Positions 47,201 through 57,235 of a DNA stretch of 64,000 bases are shown in pieces. Position 1 is the first letter of the stretch. Each line of letters starts with the position of its first letter. This DNA is from Blastomussa wellsi (lineage: Eukaryota > Cnidaria > Anthozoa > Scleractinia > Plerogyridae). Location: the NCBI GenBank assembly GCA_947652115.1, contig OX393569.1, positions 8,000,606-8,064,605 on the forward strand. The letters are read 5' to 3'. The position numbers were made by a program, and so were the translations under genes. The notes under the pieces are model-generated. The model was not told the DNA's origin. It did no database searches and saw only the letters and a list, made by a program, of their open reading frames with translations.

Positions 47201-47961
47201 AAATTTTTTTCTTCTTAGTTGATATTTCTTTGCATTCACCACTTTTAGCATTTTTCTCCTTCTATTGCAAGACAATAAAACACGATTACAGCAAGCTACA
47301 AGCCATAGTTATTAAAATATGATAAATCAGGCGTGACAGTGTCCCTTTGACTCTCACAGTGCCTCTTTTCATCCAGGCGTTTAACCGGGGTTATCCCTGG
47401 GGGGTATCCCTGCGATGGACTAGCATCCCATCCAGGGAGGGGTAGAAATACTCCTAGTCGTCATGCCAAGGAAACCGGGATAAGCTCCGGCCTGATGGGC
47501 CACTGGGCTCGTATGAAGACTTTACCTACCTACTGGTAAAACTAAACATTTTTCAAGGGGTGTGTTAGAAATATTGAATGTTGAAAGACTTGCAAAAATC
47601 ATAAATCCTCAGCAAAATAAACGTGAATCCGTTGTGTAAGTAACTCAGTAATGCATAAAATTGTTTTAAGTGTACATAAATACGTACCGTAATAATAATC
47701 GATTCGACTCATATTCCTGTCCCCAGCGAACCACGCTTCGAACGGTTCAACAATACCATCAAACGGAAGAGAAAGGATCCCTGTGGCGTGGTAATAGCGA
47801 GGAAAATACTCATCATAAAGAGCGTCATAATCTCCGACGATGTCATGTTTTAACAGACTAAGGGTAGTGTCCTGTGACATTTTGTGCACTTCGAAGGTAA
47901 TTCCCAGAAGTCCTGCTACAACTAAAGTCGCTGATACGATAATGAATGAAGATTTCGCCAT
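38239..47961 (-). CDS. Papain-family (C1A) cysteine protease, 26/29-kDa/CfaD-like, paralog 3 (complete, 609 aa)
   Basis: Secreted papain-like endopeptidase. Nine exons on the minus strand: 47961-47688, 46058-45874, 45445-45205, 44283-44085, 43122-42917, 41772-41681, 40338-40180, 39203-39008, 38516-38239; 1830 nt, open throughout. Signal peptide ([19 protein letters not shown]), family N-terminal blocks ([36 protein letters not shown]), I29 propeptide with [20 protein letters not shown], then the C1A domain with Gln377 and Cys383 ([10 protein letters not shown]), His523 (TNHAVL) and Asn543 (KNSWGHMWG). Exons 6, 7 and 8 are 92, 159 and 196 nt, the same lengths as in paralog 2. The C-terminal tail is about 90 nt shorter than in paralog 2 and lacks its basic, Asn/Thr-rich extension. 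The 3' end of exon 7 and its donor have been amplified into a minisatellite (39601-40216), so splicing here may be variable. Confidence 0.93.
39601..40216. repeat. 77-bp minisatellite, 8 units, built from a protease exon end and its splice donor
   Basis: Unit starts are 39601, 39678, 39755, 39832, 39909, 39986, 40063 and 40140. The units are almost identical except for one base that alternates strictly, CACTTGAG in odd units and CACCTGAG in even ones, giving a 154-bp higher-order period. The last unit contains the true end of protease paralog 3 exon 7 (…YGPYLAQ) and its GTGAGT donor at 40179. Every other unit repeats that coding end and donor inside the intron. Unit 1 has one further substitution. 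Confidence 0.97.
40640..40920. mobile_element. Palindromic tRNA-like element
   Basis: Two facing arms (GAAAGTGAG, CATCGCAGTGAATTTCCA, TGGAATAAAGAAGCCTGAAAA and complements) flank a tRNA-like core at about 40762-40834. The core has a D-arm TAGCTCAGTTGGTAAAGC, a potential GGT anticodon and T-arm GGTTCGAATCC. The residue before the anticodon is C instead of U and the anticodon stem has a mismatch, so a functional tRNA-Thr is unlikely; it looks like a SINE/MITE. Confidence 0.7.
40960..41080 (+). mobile_element. SINE 3' fragment
   Basis: Contains CACCCTGTGATGGACTAGAATCCCATCCAGGGGG and TACTCCTAGCCACTTCAAGC, the 3' body of the SINE at 43575-43845. Head missing. Confidence 0.65.
41795..41880. repeat. 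Repeat fragment with CGAATAAGCGCCGC tandem words
   Basis: ACCGTATTTACTCGAATAAGCGCCGC followed by two more (A/G)ATAAGCGCCGC words: the end of a widespread animal MITE. The opposite terminus was not found. Confidence 0.55.
42074..42210. mobile_element. MITE (GTGGATAACG termini)
   Basis: Inverted ends GTTGTTCAAATCTTGAGTGGATAACG / GCGTTATCCACTCTTCAAACAAC, with internal TATCCAGTGGATAA. In intron 5 of paralog 3. Confidence 0.8.
42615..42851. mobile_element. TTAA-type MITE (AGGCGCTACGTCAC)
   Basis: Termini AGGCGCTACGTCACAAC and GTGACGTAGCTCCT flanked by TTAA (42611-42614 and 42852-42855). The right TTAA lies about 65 bp from the 3' end of exon 5 of paralog 3. Confidence 0.82.
43575..43845 (-). mobile_element. 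tRNA-derived SINE, full length
   Basis: Minus orientation. Head: GGAGGCGCAGTGGCCTAATGGTTAGTGCGC and CCGGGTTCGAGCC. Body: TTCTTGGGCAAGACACATTA, ACCCAGGTGTATAAATGGGTACC, GATGGACTAGCATCCCATCC. 3' end: CCGGCCTGATGGGTCACTAGGC. In intron 4 of protease paralog 3. Confidence 0.85.
44560..44705 (+). mobile_element. SINE fragment
   Basis: Retains TACTTTACTCTCACA and CCAGGAGTAAAATTTATGTAATTGGTAGC of the same SINE family, heavily diverged. Intron 3 of paralog 3. Confidence 0.5.
44815..45180. mobile_element. Degenerate copy of the AGGGACACTGTC-type MITE
   Basis: Retains the interior pattern of 16496-16838 (GAAAAAATGC, AAAGAAGTATCAACTAA, ATTCACTTC, TTTTCTCTGTAGTTTCTG), but both termini are eroded. Intron 3 of paralog 3. 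Confidence 0.45.
46093..46249. mobile_element. MITE, TAGCCTGCGTAGC family
   Basis: Termini TAGCCTGCGTAGCTGGCGGG / CCCGCCAGCTACGCAGGCTG match the element at 2053-2242. It lies 35 bp upstream of exon 2 of protease paralog 3, in intron 1. No clear target duplication remains. Confidence 0.8.
46373..46881. mobile_element. GAGGGTCTCAATGG MITE, copy A
   Basis: Termini GAGGGTCTCAATGG / CCATTGAGACCCTC, with subterminal ACGGTTAACGGTTAA repeats at both ends. Flanked by TTGTTA and TGGTTA, consistent with a 6-bp target duplication with one change. Same family as 59053-60708. Confidence 0.85.
46974..47346. mobile_element. TTAA-type MITE (AGGGACACTGTC family)
   Basis: Termini AGGGACACTGTCGCGCCTGAT / ATCAGGCGTGACAGTGTCCCT, flanked by TTAA and TTGA. 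Inserted in a SINE. A second copy, reversed, is at 16496-16838. Confidence 0.83.
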
Positions 47962-48591
47962 GATGTTATATTATTGCTGATCTAACGCGCTTTAGCAACT
48001 CAGAGGCATAACATGTTATAGTAAGTGTTTTGATATTTCCCCTTGTACACCTGTAGTTAATTTAAGTGACTAATTATTTCCAGATTGACTCATTTCACAC
48101 TCTTTCTGTCGTAGTTCCTTTTCATGGCGAGGAACCTTCGTTGTATTAACTTCACAGTTCATACGTCACTGAAACAAAAGTTAAATTCATTCCCTCCAAG
48201 AAGAACAATCGCTGTCTAACGCATAAAAATCTCCTTTTCTGATCCGCCCTCTGATGGCAACATCGAATTATTCAGTAGCTCATTCTTCTTTCAAAACTTT
48301 GGTCGATAAAATCGACGCAATTTCCTTCGTCGATTTAACCAGCGCGAAAACAAACATCGCAGTGTAGCAAACTAACAAATAGCAGAACATCTACACTTGA
48401 AATAAAATATTTATAACCGCAGGAAGATGGAGAGCTTATTTGACACTGTTCCGTTCCCTGTTACCTGCTTGTAGAGTTTCAAGTTTTATTAGACACTGTA
48501 AAACTTCATTCGATGCCTTGTTTTGACATCTTGTGTGTTTGGTGTTTGGTACCCGCTTCATGATGATGTTTACATGACATGGTGGTCGATT
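47962..48591. promoter_or_regulatory. Upstream region of paralog 3 (promoter expected, not resolved)
   Basis: Unique-looking sequence between the ATG of paralog 3 and the 2.4-kb composite element. No clear TATA or other motif. Confidence 0.25.
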
Positions 48592-48692
48592 GTTTACCAT
48601 TTACAAAAAATTCCCGGAAATTCCCGTTGGGAAGTTCCATTCGGGAAGAGTGTGTTCCATTTGAACGCACGTCCCATTTGTTAGCAGGTAGG

Positions 48693-49229
48693 CCTTTCCA
48701 GATTGCGCTGAGCACCTTTTGAGCACTTTTTTGAGTTTGGAGCACTATTTTGCATTTTGAGCACCCTCAAGCACTTTTTCGCACTTTGGGCAACATTTGA
48801 GCAATATTTCACATTTCGAGCAAATTTCGAGCACCATCTGTCTTCTAAAACATTTTAAAGCCAAAACTGTGTGTCGCTCGCAGCGAGAATCGTGTTCCAG
48901 GTCATAAATTTGAATAACTAATGATGTTGTCAAGAATAAAAGACCGTTGTCATATAAAGGTACGTGGAATTATCCTTGCGTGAGAACAGAAGTTTCTGAT
49001 TGGCTGATGTATCATGTGTGTGTGATCTCAAATTTCTCAATCATCTGATGTCTAGGCTTTACACTACTAATAATTGACATATTTACGAAAAGCTAAGAGG
49101 TAACTGTTGACAACTTTTAGCACTTTTTGAGCACTATTTTGAGATTTTGAGCACTTTTTCAGCACTTTTTAGCCATTTTTGCCAGCACTTTTTTAGGATT
49201 TTACCAGCGCAATCGGGAAAGGCCTATTC
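48693..49229. mobile_element. TIR element with GAGCACTTTTT subterminal repeats
   Basis: Ends TAGGCCTTTCCAGATTGCGCTG / CAGCGCAATCGGGAAAGGCCTA. Both flanks carry many GAGCACTTTTTT-type words, in opposite orientation. Nested in 48592-51033. Confidence 0.78.
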
Positions 49230-49596
49230 GCAGGCCCCTCTTTTGCCCCAAGAATCTCCCGCGAAAATGGAGAATGGCGTCTCAAATGTTGATGACGAGC
49301 CGTATGTTGATGTTTCAATAGAATGTAGAATTTTCAATAGATGAAGAAAGTCTGATAAATTAAGAAGATGATGGTGAAATATATATCCTCTCAGCTGCTG
49401 CCACTTTCATGAGACCCGACCTTAACTGAAACCATGGTTATGCCGGCATATTCGATCGATGTCATTTCAGAATTAAATGACAAGAGTCACCATGGAAGTT
49501 TTATGCAGAGAAGCCGACCCAGCAAGAAAACGAGAGGGGCCTGGCAGCGAAAATGACCGTGAAAGGCTTGGAACTGGTGAGAAAGACGAGAAATCA

Positions 49597-50186
49597 CATT
49601 CTCGTCCCCATAGCCCTTTTCGTTTCTCTTAGCCGACAGGGCCTTTGCACGAAAAACGAAGGGCTCTGGGGACATACGATTTTCCAAAAAATTCGAATTA
49701 TTTTTATTGGCTGTTCATTCTCGTCCCCAGAGGCCGCGATTCGTTTGGTCAGCACAAAGGAATCGAGACCTCTGGCCGCAACCAAATTGTGAGCATGCGT
49801 AGAGAACTCGTTTTGTAGCTTTCAGCCAATCAGATTTGTCAGATTTGATTTTGTGCATGCGCAGAGTGACGGGAAGTCCGAAAATCACGTACTTCCGGTG
49901 TTGGACCTTCCCAGAGGTCGCGATTATTGGTGCTGACCAAAAGGATCGCGGCCTCTTGGGACGAGAATGTTGGCTGTTGAGAACAAAGAAATATTAAACG
50001 GAAATCAAAATGTTCGTCGGCCGCCATATCACAACACTCGACACGTAGAAACATCAATGCTATATACATGAAGTCCGGAAGTCCTAGAATCTCGGACTAG
50101 AAATCGTATGCCTCCAGAGCCCTTCGTTTCTCGTGCCAAGGCCCGGCCGGCTAAGAGAAACGAAAAGGGCTATGGGGATGAGAATG
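49597..50186. mobile_element. MITE with 9-bp target duplication, hosting a second MITE
   Basis: Ends CATTCTCGTCCCCATAGCCC and the complement of GGGCTATGGGGATGAGAATG. Perfect 9-bp duplication GAGAAATCA at 49588-49596 and 50187-50195. Without the nested element it is about 327 bp, the size of the relative at 23656-23975. Confidence 0.9.
49716..49969. mobile_element. Nested MITE with 9-bp target duplication
   Basis: Ends CATTCTCGTCCCCAGAGG / CCTCTTGGGACGAGAATG. Flanked by TTGGCTGTT at 49707-49715 and 49970-49978; the uninterrupted copy at 23656 has a single corresponding TTAGCTGTT. The first 13 bases equal those of its host element. Confidence 0.9.
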
Positions 50187-51493
50187 GAGAAATCAGTAAA
50201 TGGAACACACATTTCCATTGGGAAATTTCCACTGGGAAAACCAGGGACGGCGGATCGTATTTGAAAGTGGGGAGGGGGGGAACTTGAAAACGAGCGCCAG
50301 GACCACGAGTTTGTAGGGGGGTCTGGAAAATTTTGAAATCTAGAGGCTCGGAAATGGTATTTTCAACGTTCTCTATGAGATATTTCTTAAAAAAGACAAC
50401 CTGGATAAGTGTAAAATGACAGGTACTTTTTGTGCTACAGCAATATTTTAAGCTTGATACATATTTTTCAGCCTTCCACGATATATCCCTGCTTTAGCAC
50501 ACTAACTTCGGTTTTTACACAGGCTCGAGCTCCCCGTGTGTGGAAAAAGATGCGCGTAAGGAAGTACGTAACCACGAAAAGTTTCCGTCAGGTTTTGAAC
50601 AAGGTTGTAGCTTTGTAAACAGTTCTCGACACTTAATGAAGCAAGTAGGATTCAAGCACTTGTTTCATCTGGTTAGTGCCCTATGTATTTTACGTCTTTT
50701 CTAAAATAACTGCTGAGCATGAATTGAATCAACGTTAACGGAAGTATTTTGTTTGCCAATAACCTCATCTCGGGAATAATCTGTGGTGAATCGGACTTTT
50801 TCCGTTTACGTTTTCCTTTTTCTTTAGTATTTACATTTTCCTTTTTTCATTATTTCTTCATACAAACCTTATACTGAAACCAAAAAATTCCCCCCCGACT
50901 CCGCCGTCCCTGAAAACGGGACTACCTTTTTCGAAATTCCTCTATTTTCGGAAATTTTCCAGTGGAACGAACCAAAAAGTCGTGTTCCATTTACAAACCA
51001 ACCGGAATTTCCGGGAATTTTTTGTAAATGGTAAACGCCTGGTGACTCTGCTCACACTGCTTATCAGCCCTGATAATTATGCCTCCACCTCCCGCATATA
51101 ACAGGTGACCAAGCCTGTTTTACCTTGCAAACAATTGCAAACGAAAAACCAAGTATTGCGATAGTGCAGAGCCTCGAAGAAATCAATGAAAAACAGAAAG
51201 ATCTCAATATCGCTTAAGTCTAAAAAAAATTGCTGCTGAAGTTAGATGTCTAGTCGGCTGTTAATAACGCTGACTACACTGTCACACAATATAATGACGC
51301 TTCATTGCTCCAATTGTGGCATTGATTGAAAGTTATGCTGGCCCAATATGCATATGCTGCTCTACGTACCGTGAGGAAACGTGAGGAACGCTTGACCGGT
51401 TTGTCGTTGTGGAGCTGATATTGCTGGACTTCAGTGTTTGCAGTGAGGTGTTTTATAAAAAGTTTTTTTAAAGAACAACAAAAAATTCGAAAT

Positions 51494-54400
51494 ATGCGAT
51501 ACAGGTTTAAACGCGGGTATCTGAAAAAGTTTGCTGTTGTGCTCCTCGCGGCTTCTGCCATCGTGGGTTTCTTTGCAAATGTCGATATCTCATTAGGATT
51601 GCAAACAAGAAGCCAAAACACGAGATTAACTCAACCTCGCGCACTGGCTAGCAGTCTAATGCCAGGTGAGTAAACACAATTTTGTCATGAGTTTTTAATA
51701 CAAATATAGTTCAAGTGTTGGGAACTTAAATTGGAAAAAATTCGAGCAGGAATTCAGGTGGTTTTCGCTCTTGGGAAATTTGAACGTAGTTTGTAATTCA
51801 TACTTTTCCCGATTAATTACAGCTAGTATATAAAGCAAGAGATAGAATTAAACAAAATTATTATGTCCCCAAAACTTTTATTTACGGGATATATTTTCAT
51901 ACTTCACTAACAATCGTTAGAGGGCAATACTGTTAAAATTTGACATAATACTAGCGATAATGGGTCCATGAACAGAGCAGTTTCAAACAATTATCGATTT
52001 CGTGTTTGATTCCTTCTAAGGTAGGCAGGTGTAAACCGTAATTTGAATATTGTTAGCTCATAGACTCACATGCATAAATTAAAATGGCTGCCAAATTAAA
52101 ATTATTTTATATATATTTAAATTAGCCTGACTAACCTCGTTTTTGAGCGAGCAGTTCAAAAGAATTTTTACTCTCAAACAAGGTTAGTGGGGATAATTTC
52201 AATATATACAAAAGAATTTTAAATTGGCAGCCATTTATGCATAGGATCTATGCAGGATTCCTGTCCAGCAGGATAATCGTTTATTGTAGCGATGTTTCTC
52301 GTGTCGTCACCCATTGTCATTAGGGACTGTGCAATGATTATCTGTAGGCCTTAAAATAAAGTTGCACCCCCCATTAATTAAAGTTAAAATAACTTCTTGT
52401 CCACCCCCGTCTAGAGGGGAGGTTACTTTCAACCCCCCCTCCCCAACCTCCGATCCTCCTTACATCCCTCTTTACCTTTACACTACTTCTGGTATGTCTG
52501 CATCATCAATAAGAAAAACTTGGAAGCTGCGCTCCACATAATCGTCGCCTGATGAACCACCTTCATACTCGGTTGACTCCTCCTCAGAATCACTTGAGGT
52601 ATCATCATGAGAACTGGAGGGCATGTTTTTATCATCATCTTCGATGTCTTCATCAAATGTTCTTGCTACAGAACCATCTGCATGCTTAAGTATTCGCTCA
52701 ACTAATTGTGCCTTGTTTCCAGATACCATTAGACCTTCTTGCCTTAGATAGAGCCGAAGTTGCTTGTTAGTCAGTCTTTCAACATCGTCTCTGCTCTCCC
52801 AACAAATATCTTCTGGGATGGTGTTTCTTTCCAGATATCTTTTGTCTGCTTTTAGAGCCAAGAATTCAAGGTGCTGAAGATATCTTCTGCAAGAACTTTC
52901 GTCGATAGCTTTAAGCATGCTTGCCGTATGGCCTGGTTATCGGAAGAGGTCACTTTCTTTTCAACAAACATCTTCTTCACTTGTACACTAGGAAGGATAC
53001 TGTCAACCTCGCTTGGAGCCAAACGAGGTTCATCAACTGGGAGACACTTTCCTGGCGAGGACGGATCAAGGGCTGGCAATGGAGATCGTGTAATGGGAAT
53101 GCCACCTGTCCAACCTTCTTCCTCGCATTCATCGCAGGTTGGGTCACATGAAAACTTCAAGTACTCAAGGTAGTATTGTCCTTGCTTCACATGGGCATCT
53201 TTCATCTTTTGAAGCATTGAAAAAACTCCGTTCCCGCACATTTTGTGTCGTTGCTGTGGAGAAGCCTTCCTCCATTTAAGAAGGTACTTCGAGAGATGAA
53301 GCAGGATGTGACTTTCCGGATGGTAGCTGGCAAGGGAGATCAGGAAGTCATTCTTTCCAGGACCCGATTCGTCATGAATGCGCTGTGCAATTTGGTTGGC
53401 CATTGGCCAAGTATTTGCTTCCTCCCAGGCAATGCAGTGTTGTTCTATGTCTTTCAAGTACATTCTTTCCAATTCTGCAGTAGGAAGCCCATGAAAAGGG
53501 TCGTTGGGTGGGGCGACCGGACTTCCTGTCGTAAGAGCTTCTCCAATTGCAGCATTAGTGCGTTCTGCCTCGTTCTCGTTCAAACGAATACGATGGTCTG
53601 ATTCAAGCAACTGGCACACCAGAAGGAACAAGTCCTGGATTTCTATATGATGGACACCTGCTCTAGGACCTTTGTCTGTCAATTCTAAGGCATTGGGGTA
53701 TGGTACAGGTCGCTCTGGGAAACGTCTCATTATATCATAAAGCTTCTTACAAGATTGGCCGGTGCCTTTAATGTCCTCAGGAACACGGCATGTCTCCAGT
53801 TTCTTTTTGAGATCTTCTACTTGTTGGTAGATAGATGAAATGCTTTCTTTCTGTGATGGAGGAATGTCATTAAGGCTGACTTGAAAGTCTTCTACTGCAG
53901 CACTTAGTCCATTGTGTAGAGTGGTCTTCCTTTCCTCTTCATAAGGCAATTCTTGTGTGAGAATATCTTCATTTGCATATTCTGTGCAAAAATGATACAG
54001 AAAACAATGGTGTTGGACTGTTAGTAAAAATGTCCTCAAGCTCGGATGCAGCGAAGTTGGAAGACAAAAGACAGTGGGAAATTCTTCTACCAGACGTATC
54101 TGTTCGGATGCCCACACTGCTCCTGATGATCCCAATAGCTTCTTATCTTTCGGTCGCACTGTTACAAAGGACTGGTCAAAGGTACGAAACAAGGTTGGTT
54201 TCTCATCAACATCACTTACAGTCCATTTCATTGCTCTAAATGCACTGGGTGTTACTTGATTCTCCTGTTAATATTAATATTTCTTAAAAGATTCCAAAAA
54301 TTGATTTTGATTAGCTTACATGTAATATACATTATCTTGAGTCCATGGATTGAGATCAGACCTCTCAGTTTAACTTCTAACCCCCCTACAAATGTTTAAG

Positions 54401-57178
54401 AAATTACATCTTACCCCCTACCCTGAGCTTTGGTTTAAGTTCAGGCCCCCCCTATTAATCTTAGAACCCCCCCCCCCCCCTCCAGATAATTATTGTTTAA
54501 ACAATGACTTCTTTCGTTCCGTGGTTTGCAAATTTGAGTATCAAAAGAAATGTGACGCCAGTGTTTGTGAACAAGAAATATCGCTATTGAAACAAATATT
54601 CGAGTTTCGGTAAAGTACTAGATATGGTATGGTTCTCAGACGGTTATATGTAAATGTGTTTAATTAATCGGCTTTAACCTGACGATAACACTTTTAAAGT
54701 GTTATAAAACAATTTAAATTCGTTAAAAAGAAAAAAATGGAAACCAATTTGATCGACAACATGCAAAGACATCACAAGCGCCTGGATCACCTATTGGCGT
54801 CTCAAGAAAACATGCGGCCTTTAATTTTTTTATTGCGGGCGACAAGAGGAACCCGCAATCCTAATTTCAACGTTGCTATCACAAACGCATGCGCGGCAGT
54901 TTTGTGGTTGGCTCTGACTCGATTTTTGCTATTTTCCAATGTTCTTCCACTAAAGCTACGTCCACACTAATCCGGATAAATTTGAAAACGCAAATTTTTT
55001 CTCCGGATTGGCCTTCCGTCCACACTAAAACGGAGTGTTCGGTCACCGAAAACGGAACCTATTAGAAAACGCTCTCCAAGGTGGATAAATTTGAAAACGC
55101 TGGCTAGGTATGTAAGTGTGGACGGCGAAAACGGAACCTTTTGAAAACGCCGACATCAAAGCAATCGAATAAGGTTGCTCGGACAATATGAGCATATTCT
55201 AGCATATATTTAAGCGTTTCCTTCGAGGCAGGGTTTCAAAATAGATGGCGAAACAATTTGAAAATGGAATAATGTGGACAGAAAATATCTTATCCGCTTT
55301 CGAAACGAAGACGCCGTTTTCAAATTTATCCGGCTTAGTGTGGACTAGCCTGCGTTGCAGCCGGACGTGTCTCGATATATATGTGGACGTAGCCTAAGCA
55401 TGTTTGGAATGCAAATTTGATCACGCGCATTTTGGACCTTGGTATTACATCATGTGTAGTTCCTTCTACTTTTTCACTTGGTGCAATATCAGTCCATGCT
55501 TTTGGGAGAGTTTAATAGTCCCTGGCTCTTATGTATTGTTATTGCTCGTGCAAGCTTTAATGCTGGATGCAAAATCGAAAGCGTCATCCAGCGAAGAAAG
55601 CAAGAAAGCAAGAACGAACGAATGAATGATTGCTTTGTTGCCAGGTCACGAGTCATGACATCTACAAGCAACGAGCAGCGATAGCGTAACTTTTGTCCAA
55701 GATACACCCTAGAATTCAAGGTTTTCAGAATAAAATTGCTAACAAATACGAAACTGAAAGAAAAATAAGTAAGAAGGAATTTTTTGTAAAAAAAAAGTGG
55801 ATATTTAAGCCTTTTTAAGAATTTGGCGATTATCTAGCTTGAGTCGCCCCTCCTTTTTGTTGCTCGTTTAGTTTTTTTTAACTTCAGCACTTATTAAGAA
55901 TGTAAATTGTAATTTGTAAATATGTATTTGTGTAAATAGGTGTTTGTAAATTGTCCTCTTGTTAGTATTATGTTTTTTGTATTTGAATCAGTGAATAAAA
56001 AATATAAAAAAAACTTTTGTCCAATCTGCTCGTCCTATAATTTTTAAATAAATAAATGTTGCGTTACATCAATTCATCTTGACTCAATGAATACACAAAA
56101 TTTATACCCTAGAATGATTTTGTATACACCGTGGAACAACAACAAACAATTGCCACGTATTAACAAAACTAAACAACAATGGAACTAGAGTCTCTTAAAA
56201 TGCAATAGTGTCAGTGAAAACCAAAAACAAAATCACCACTTGTCACTGAATACAACTTATTATAAAAAAACCTCTGTTACACTTTTATTAACCAACAGCA
56301 CAATGCATGGTCCTCGCCCGTACGTCCTGACCTTTGGGTATTACTAGTTATAGATTTGAATATTCACTGGACTGTTAAGGAGCTTATCTGATAATTGTTT
56401 TCTAATGTCTTCGCTAAGTAAAGTCACAGGAAATGCCAAATAACTGTTAACTAACTTGAATAACTGAATTGACGCTTAAAAGCAAAAACCACCCGACCAG
56501 ACGCTTTATTGCGGTCAACGATGAGTAATCGCCAATAGAGTGAAATTACTCAAAGGAAGCTTCTGACTGTTTAGGCTACGATGTCATTTTGCATAGATTC
56601 TGAGAAGGAATTTTCTTTCGTAAACATTTATATTTTCAAAGAGAACTGATGGAATTAATTTAATTTATGGGAAATTGTGGTATCTTTCCAGGAGCTCGTT
56701 TCTAGAAAGAATTTCAGGCATGTTCAGTCAACCTATCTTGTTCTGTCGTTATTGTTTTCGAGCTTAGCTTTGCATATAGCACAATAAAAAAGTTAAAATA
56801 ATTCCTTACAATCTCGGCGTTTTATATCTTCATTAAACGCACTGTACAAGAAATTTGCGACTGAGCCCAATATACGGAATGTATTTTCTCCCAACTAGTT
56901 TAATGTCTCTAACAAAGGGCCAAGGTTCAACCGGGAGCCTGCTGTGAAGTCGCTTTCTTGAAAGAGGACTTGGGGAGCCCAGAATATTTCTAACCGCATA
57001 TATTTGCTATCCTTTGTTTTAGAGCTTACATCAAGCGCAAAGCAACCAGTTCGTACTACCAAGAATTCAACGAATGTTAGATCTGAACCAAACATGGTCA
57101 CACCAAGTAAACAGCAACCTGCTCATACTGTTGAGAAATCAACAATAAATACATTGGAAACAAATATCATAATCCCAG
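51494..57178 (+). CDS. Type II membrane protein, 5' exons only (unidentified; continues to the right)
   Basis: Exon 1 (51494-51665) encodes a short basic cytoplasmic tail (MRYRFKRGYLKK), one hydrophobic anchor (FAVVLLAASAIVGFFANV) and the start of a luminal stem; it ends in a GTGAGT donor in phase 1. Exon 2 (57023-57178, acceptor TTTTAG, donor GTAAGA) continues in the same phase for 52 codons rich in Thr, Ser, Asn, Lys and Pro. This is the layout of Golgi glycosyl- or sulfotransferases and other type II proteins, but no catalytic domain lies in the window, so the product is not identified. The start at 51494 is chosen because it directly precedes the basic tail; an upstream in-frame ATG is at 51434. 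Intron 1 (about 5.4 kb) contains the antisense SAP-domain ORF. Confidence 0.55.
52058..52250. mobile_element. Palindromic MITE, relative of 27509-27690
   Basis: Shares the inner arm ATTTAAATTAGCCTGACTAACCTCGTTT and AAATTGGCAGCCATTTATGCAT; the termini are diverged. In intron 1 of the type II membrane gene. Confidence 0.7.
52478..54264 (-). pseudogene. Long uncharacterised protein with C-terminal SAP domain, probable frameshift; upstream exon(s) not identified
   Basis: A minus-strand frame from 54264 (an AACAG acceptor precedes GAGAATCAA) runs to 52852 without a stop (471 codons; first internal Met at 54231). It contains a helical block (YQQVEDLKKKLETC), RLNENEAERTNAAIGEAL, and a Cys-rich stretch CDPTCDECEEEGW. 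A second frame, 52918-52478, overlaps it by 67 nt. It carries a SAP DNA-binding motif (RLTNKQLRLYLRQEGLMVSG...LVERILKH) and an acidic Ser/Asp/Glu tail. The two frames look like one protein broken near 52880. Whether it is a transposon protein or a host gene is unclear: no terminal repeats were found. It lies antisense inside intron 1 of the type II membrane gene. No catalytic domain was recognised. Confidence 0.5.
54955..55393. mobile_element. MITE (GCTACGTCCACACT termini)
   Basis: Ends GCTACGTCCACACTAATCCGGATAAATTTG and the complement of CAAATTTATCCGGCTTAGTGTGGAC...GTAGC. A 30-40 bp piece containing TAGCCTGCGTTGCAGCCGG splits the right terminus and is flanked by GTGGAC repeats. Confidence 0.75.
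55701..56011 (+). mobile_element. 5'-truncated non-LTR retroposon with 13-bp target duplication
   Basis: Flanked by AACTTTTGTCCAA at 55688-55700 and 56012-56024. The 3' end has GTGAATAAAAAATATAAAAAAA (polyadenylation signal and A-rich tail) after a GTAAATTGTAATTTGTAAATATG-rich stretch. No protein domain remains. Confidence 0.85.
56025..57022. other. Part of intron 1 of the type II membrane gene, nothing recognised
   Basis: AT-rich sequence without visible repeat borders; ends at the TTTTAG acceptor of exon 2. Confidence 0.45.
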
Positions 57179-57235
57179 GTAAGAACAATTAATTCTCGTA
57201 TTGAAGGCGATGTAGGTAGCGTTAATATAGTATTA

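Larger units (their letters stand above)
46350..47530 (+). mobile_element. tRNA-derived SINE interrupted by two MITEs
   Basis: The SINE pieces are 46350-46372, 46882-46973 and 47347-47530 (head, B box GTCGAACCCTGGC, GGGCAAGACACTTAA, then ACTCTCACAGTGCCTC through GGGCCACTGGGCTCG). Two different MITEs (46373-46881 and 46974-47346) split it. In intron 1 of paralog 3. Confidence 0.85.
48592..51033. mobile_element. 2.4-kb TIR composite element
   Basis: Ends GTTTACCATTTACAAAAAATTCCCGGAAATTCC on both sides, inverted (33 bp with one or two changes). Inside are a TIR element at 48693-49229 and a nested MITE pair at 49597-50186. No transposase ORF found. Confidence 0.8.

Noticed and set aside
49257..49344. 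Short ORF MENGVSNVDDEPYVDV as an exon
   Set aside because: No splice sites in phase and it lies inside the 2.4-kb composite transposon.
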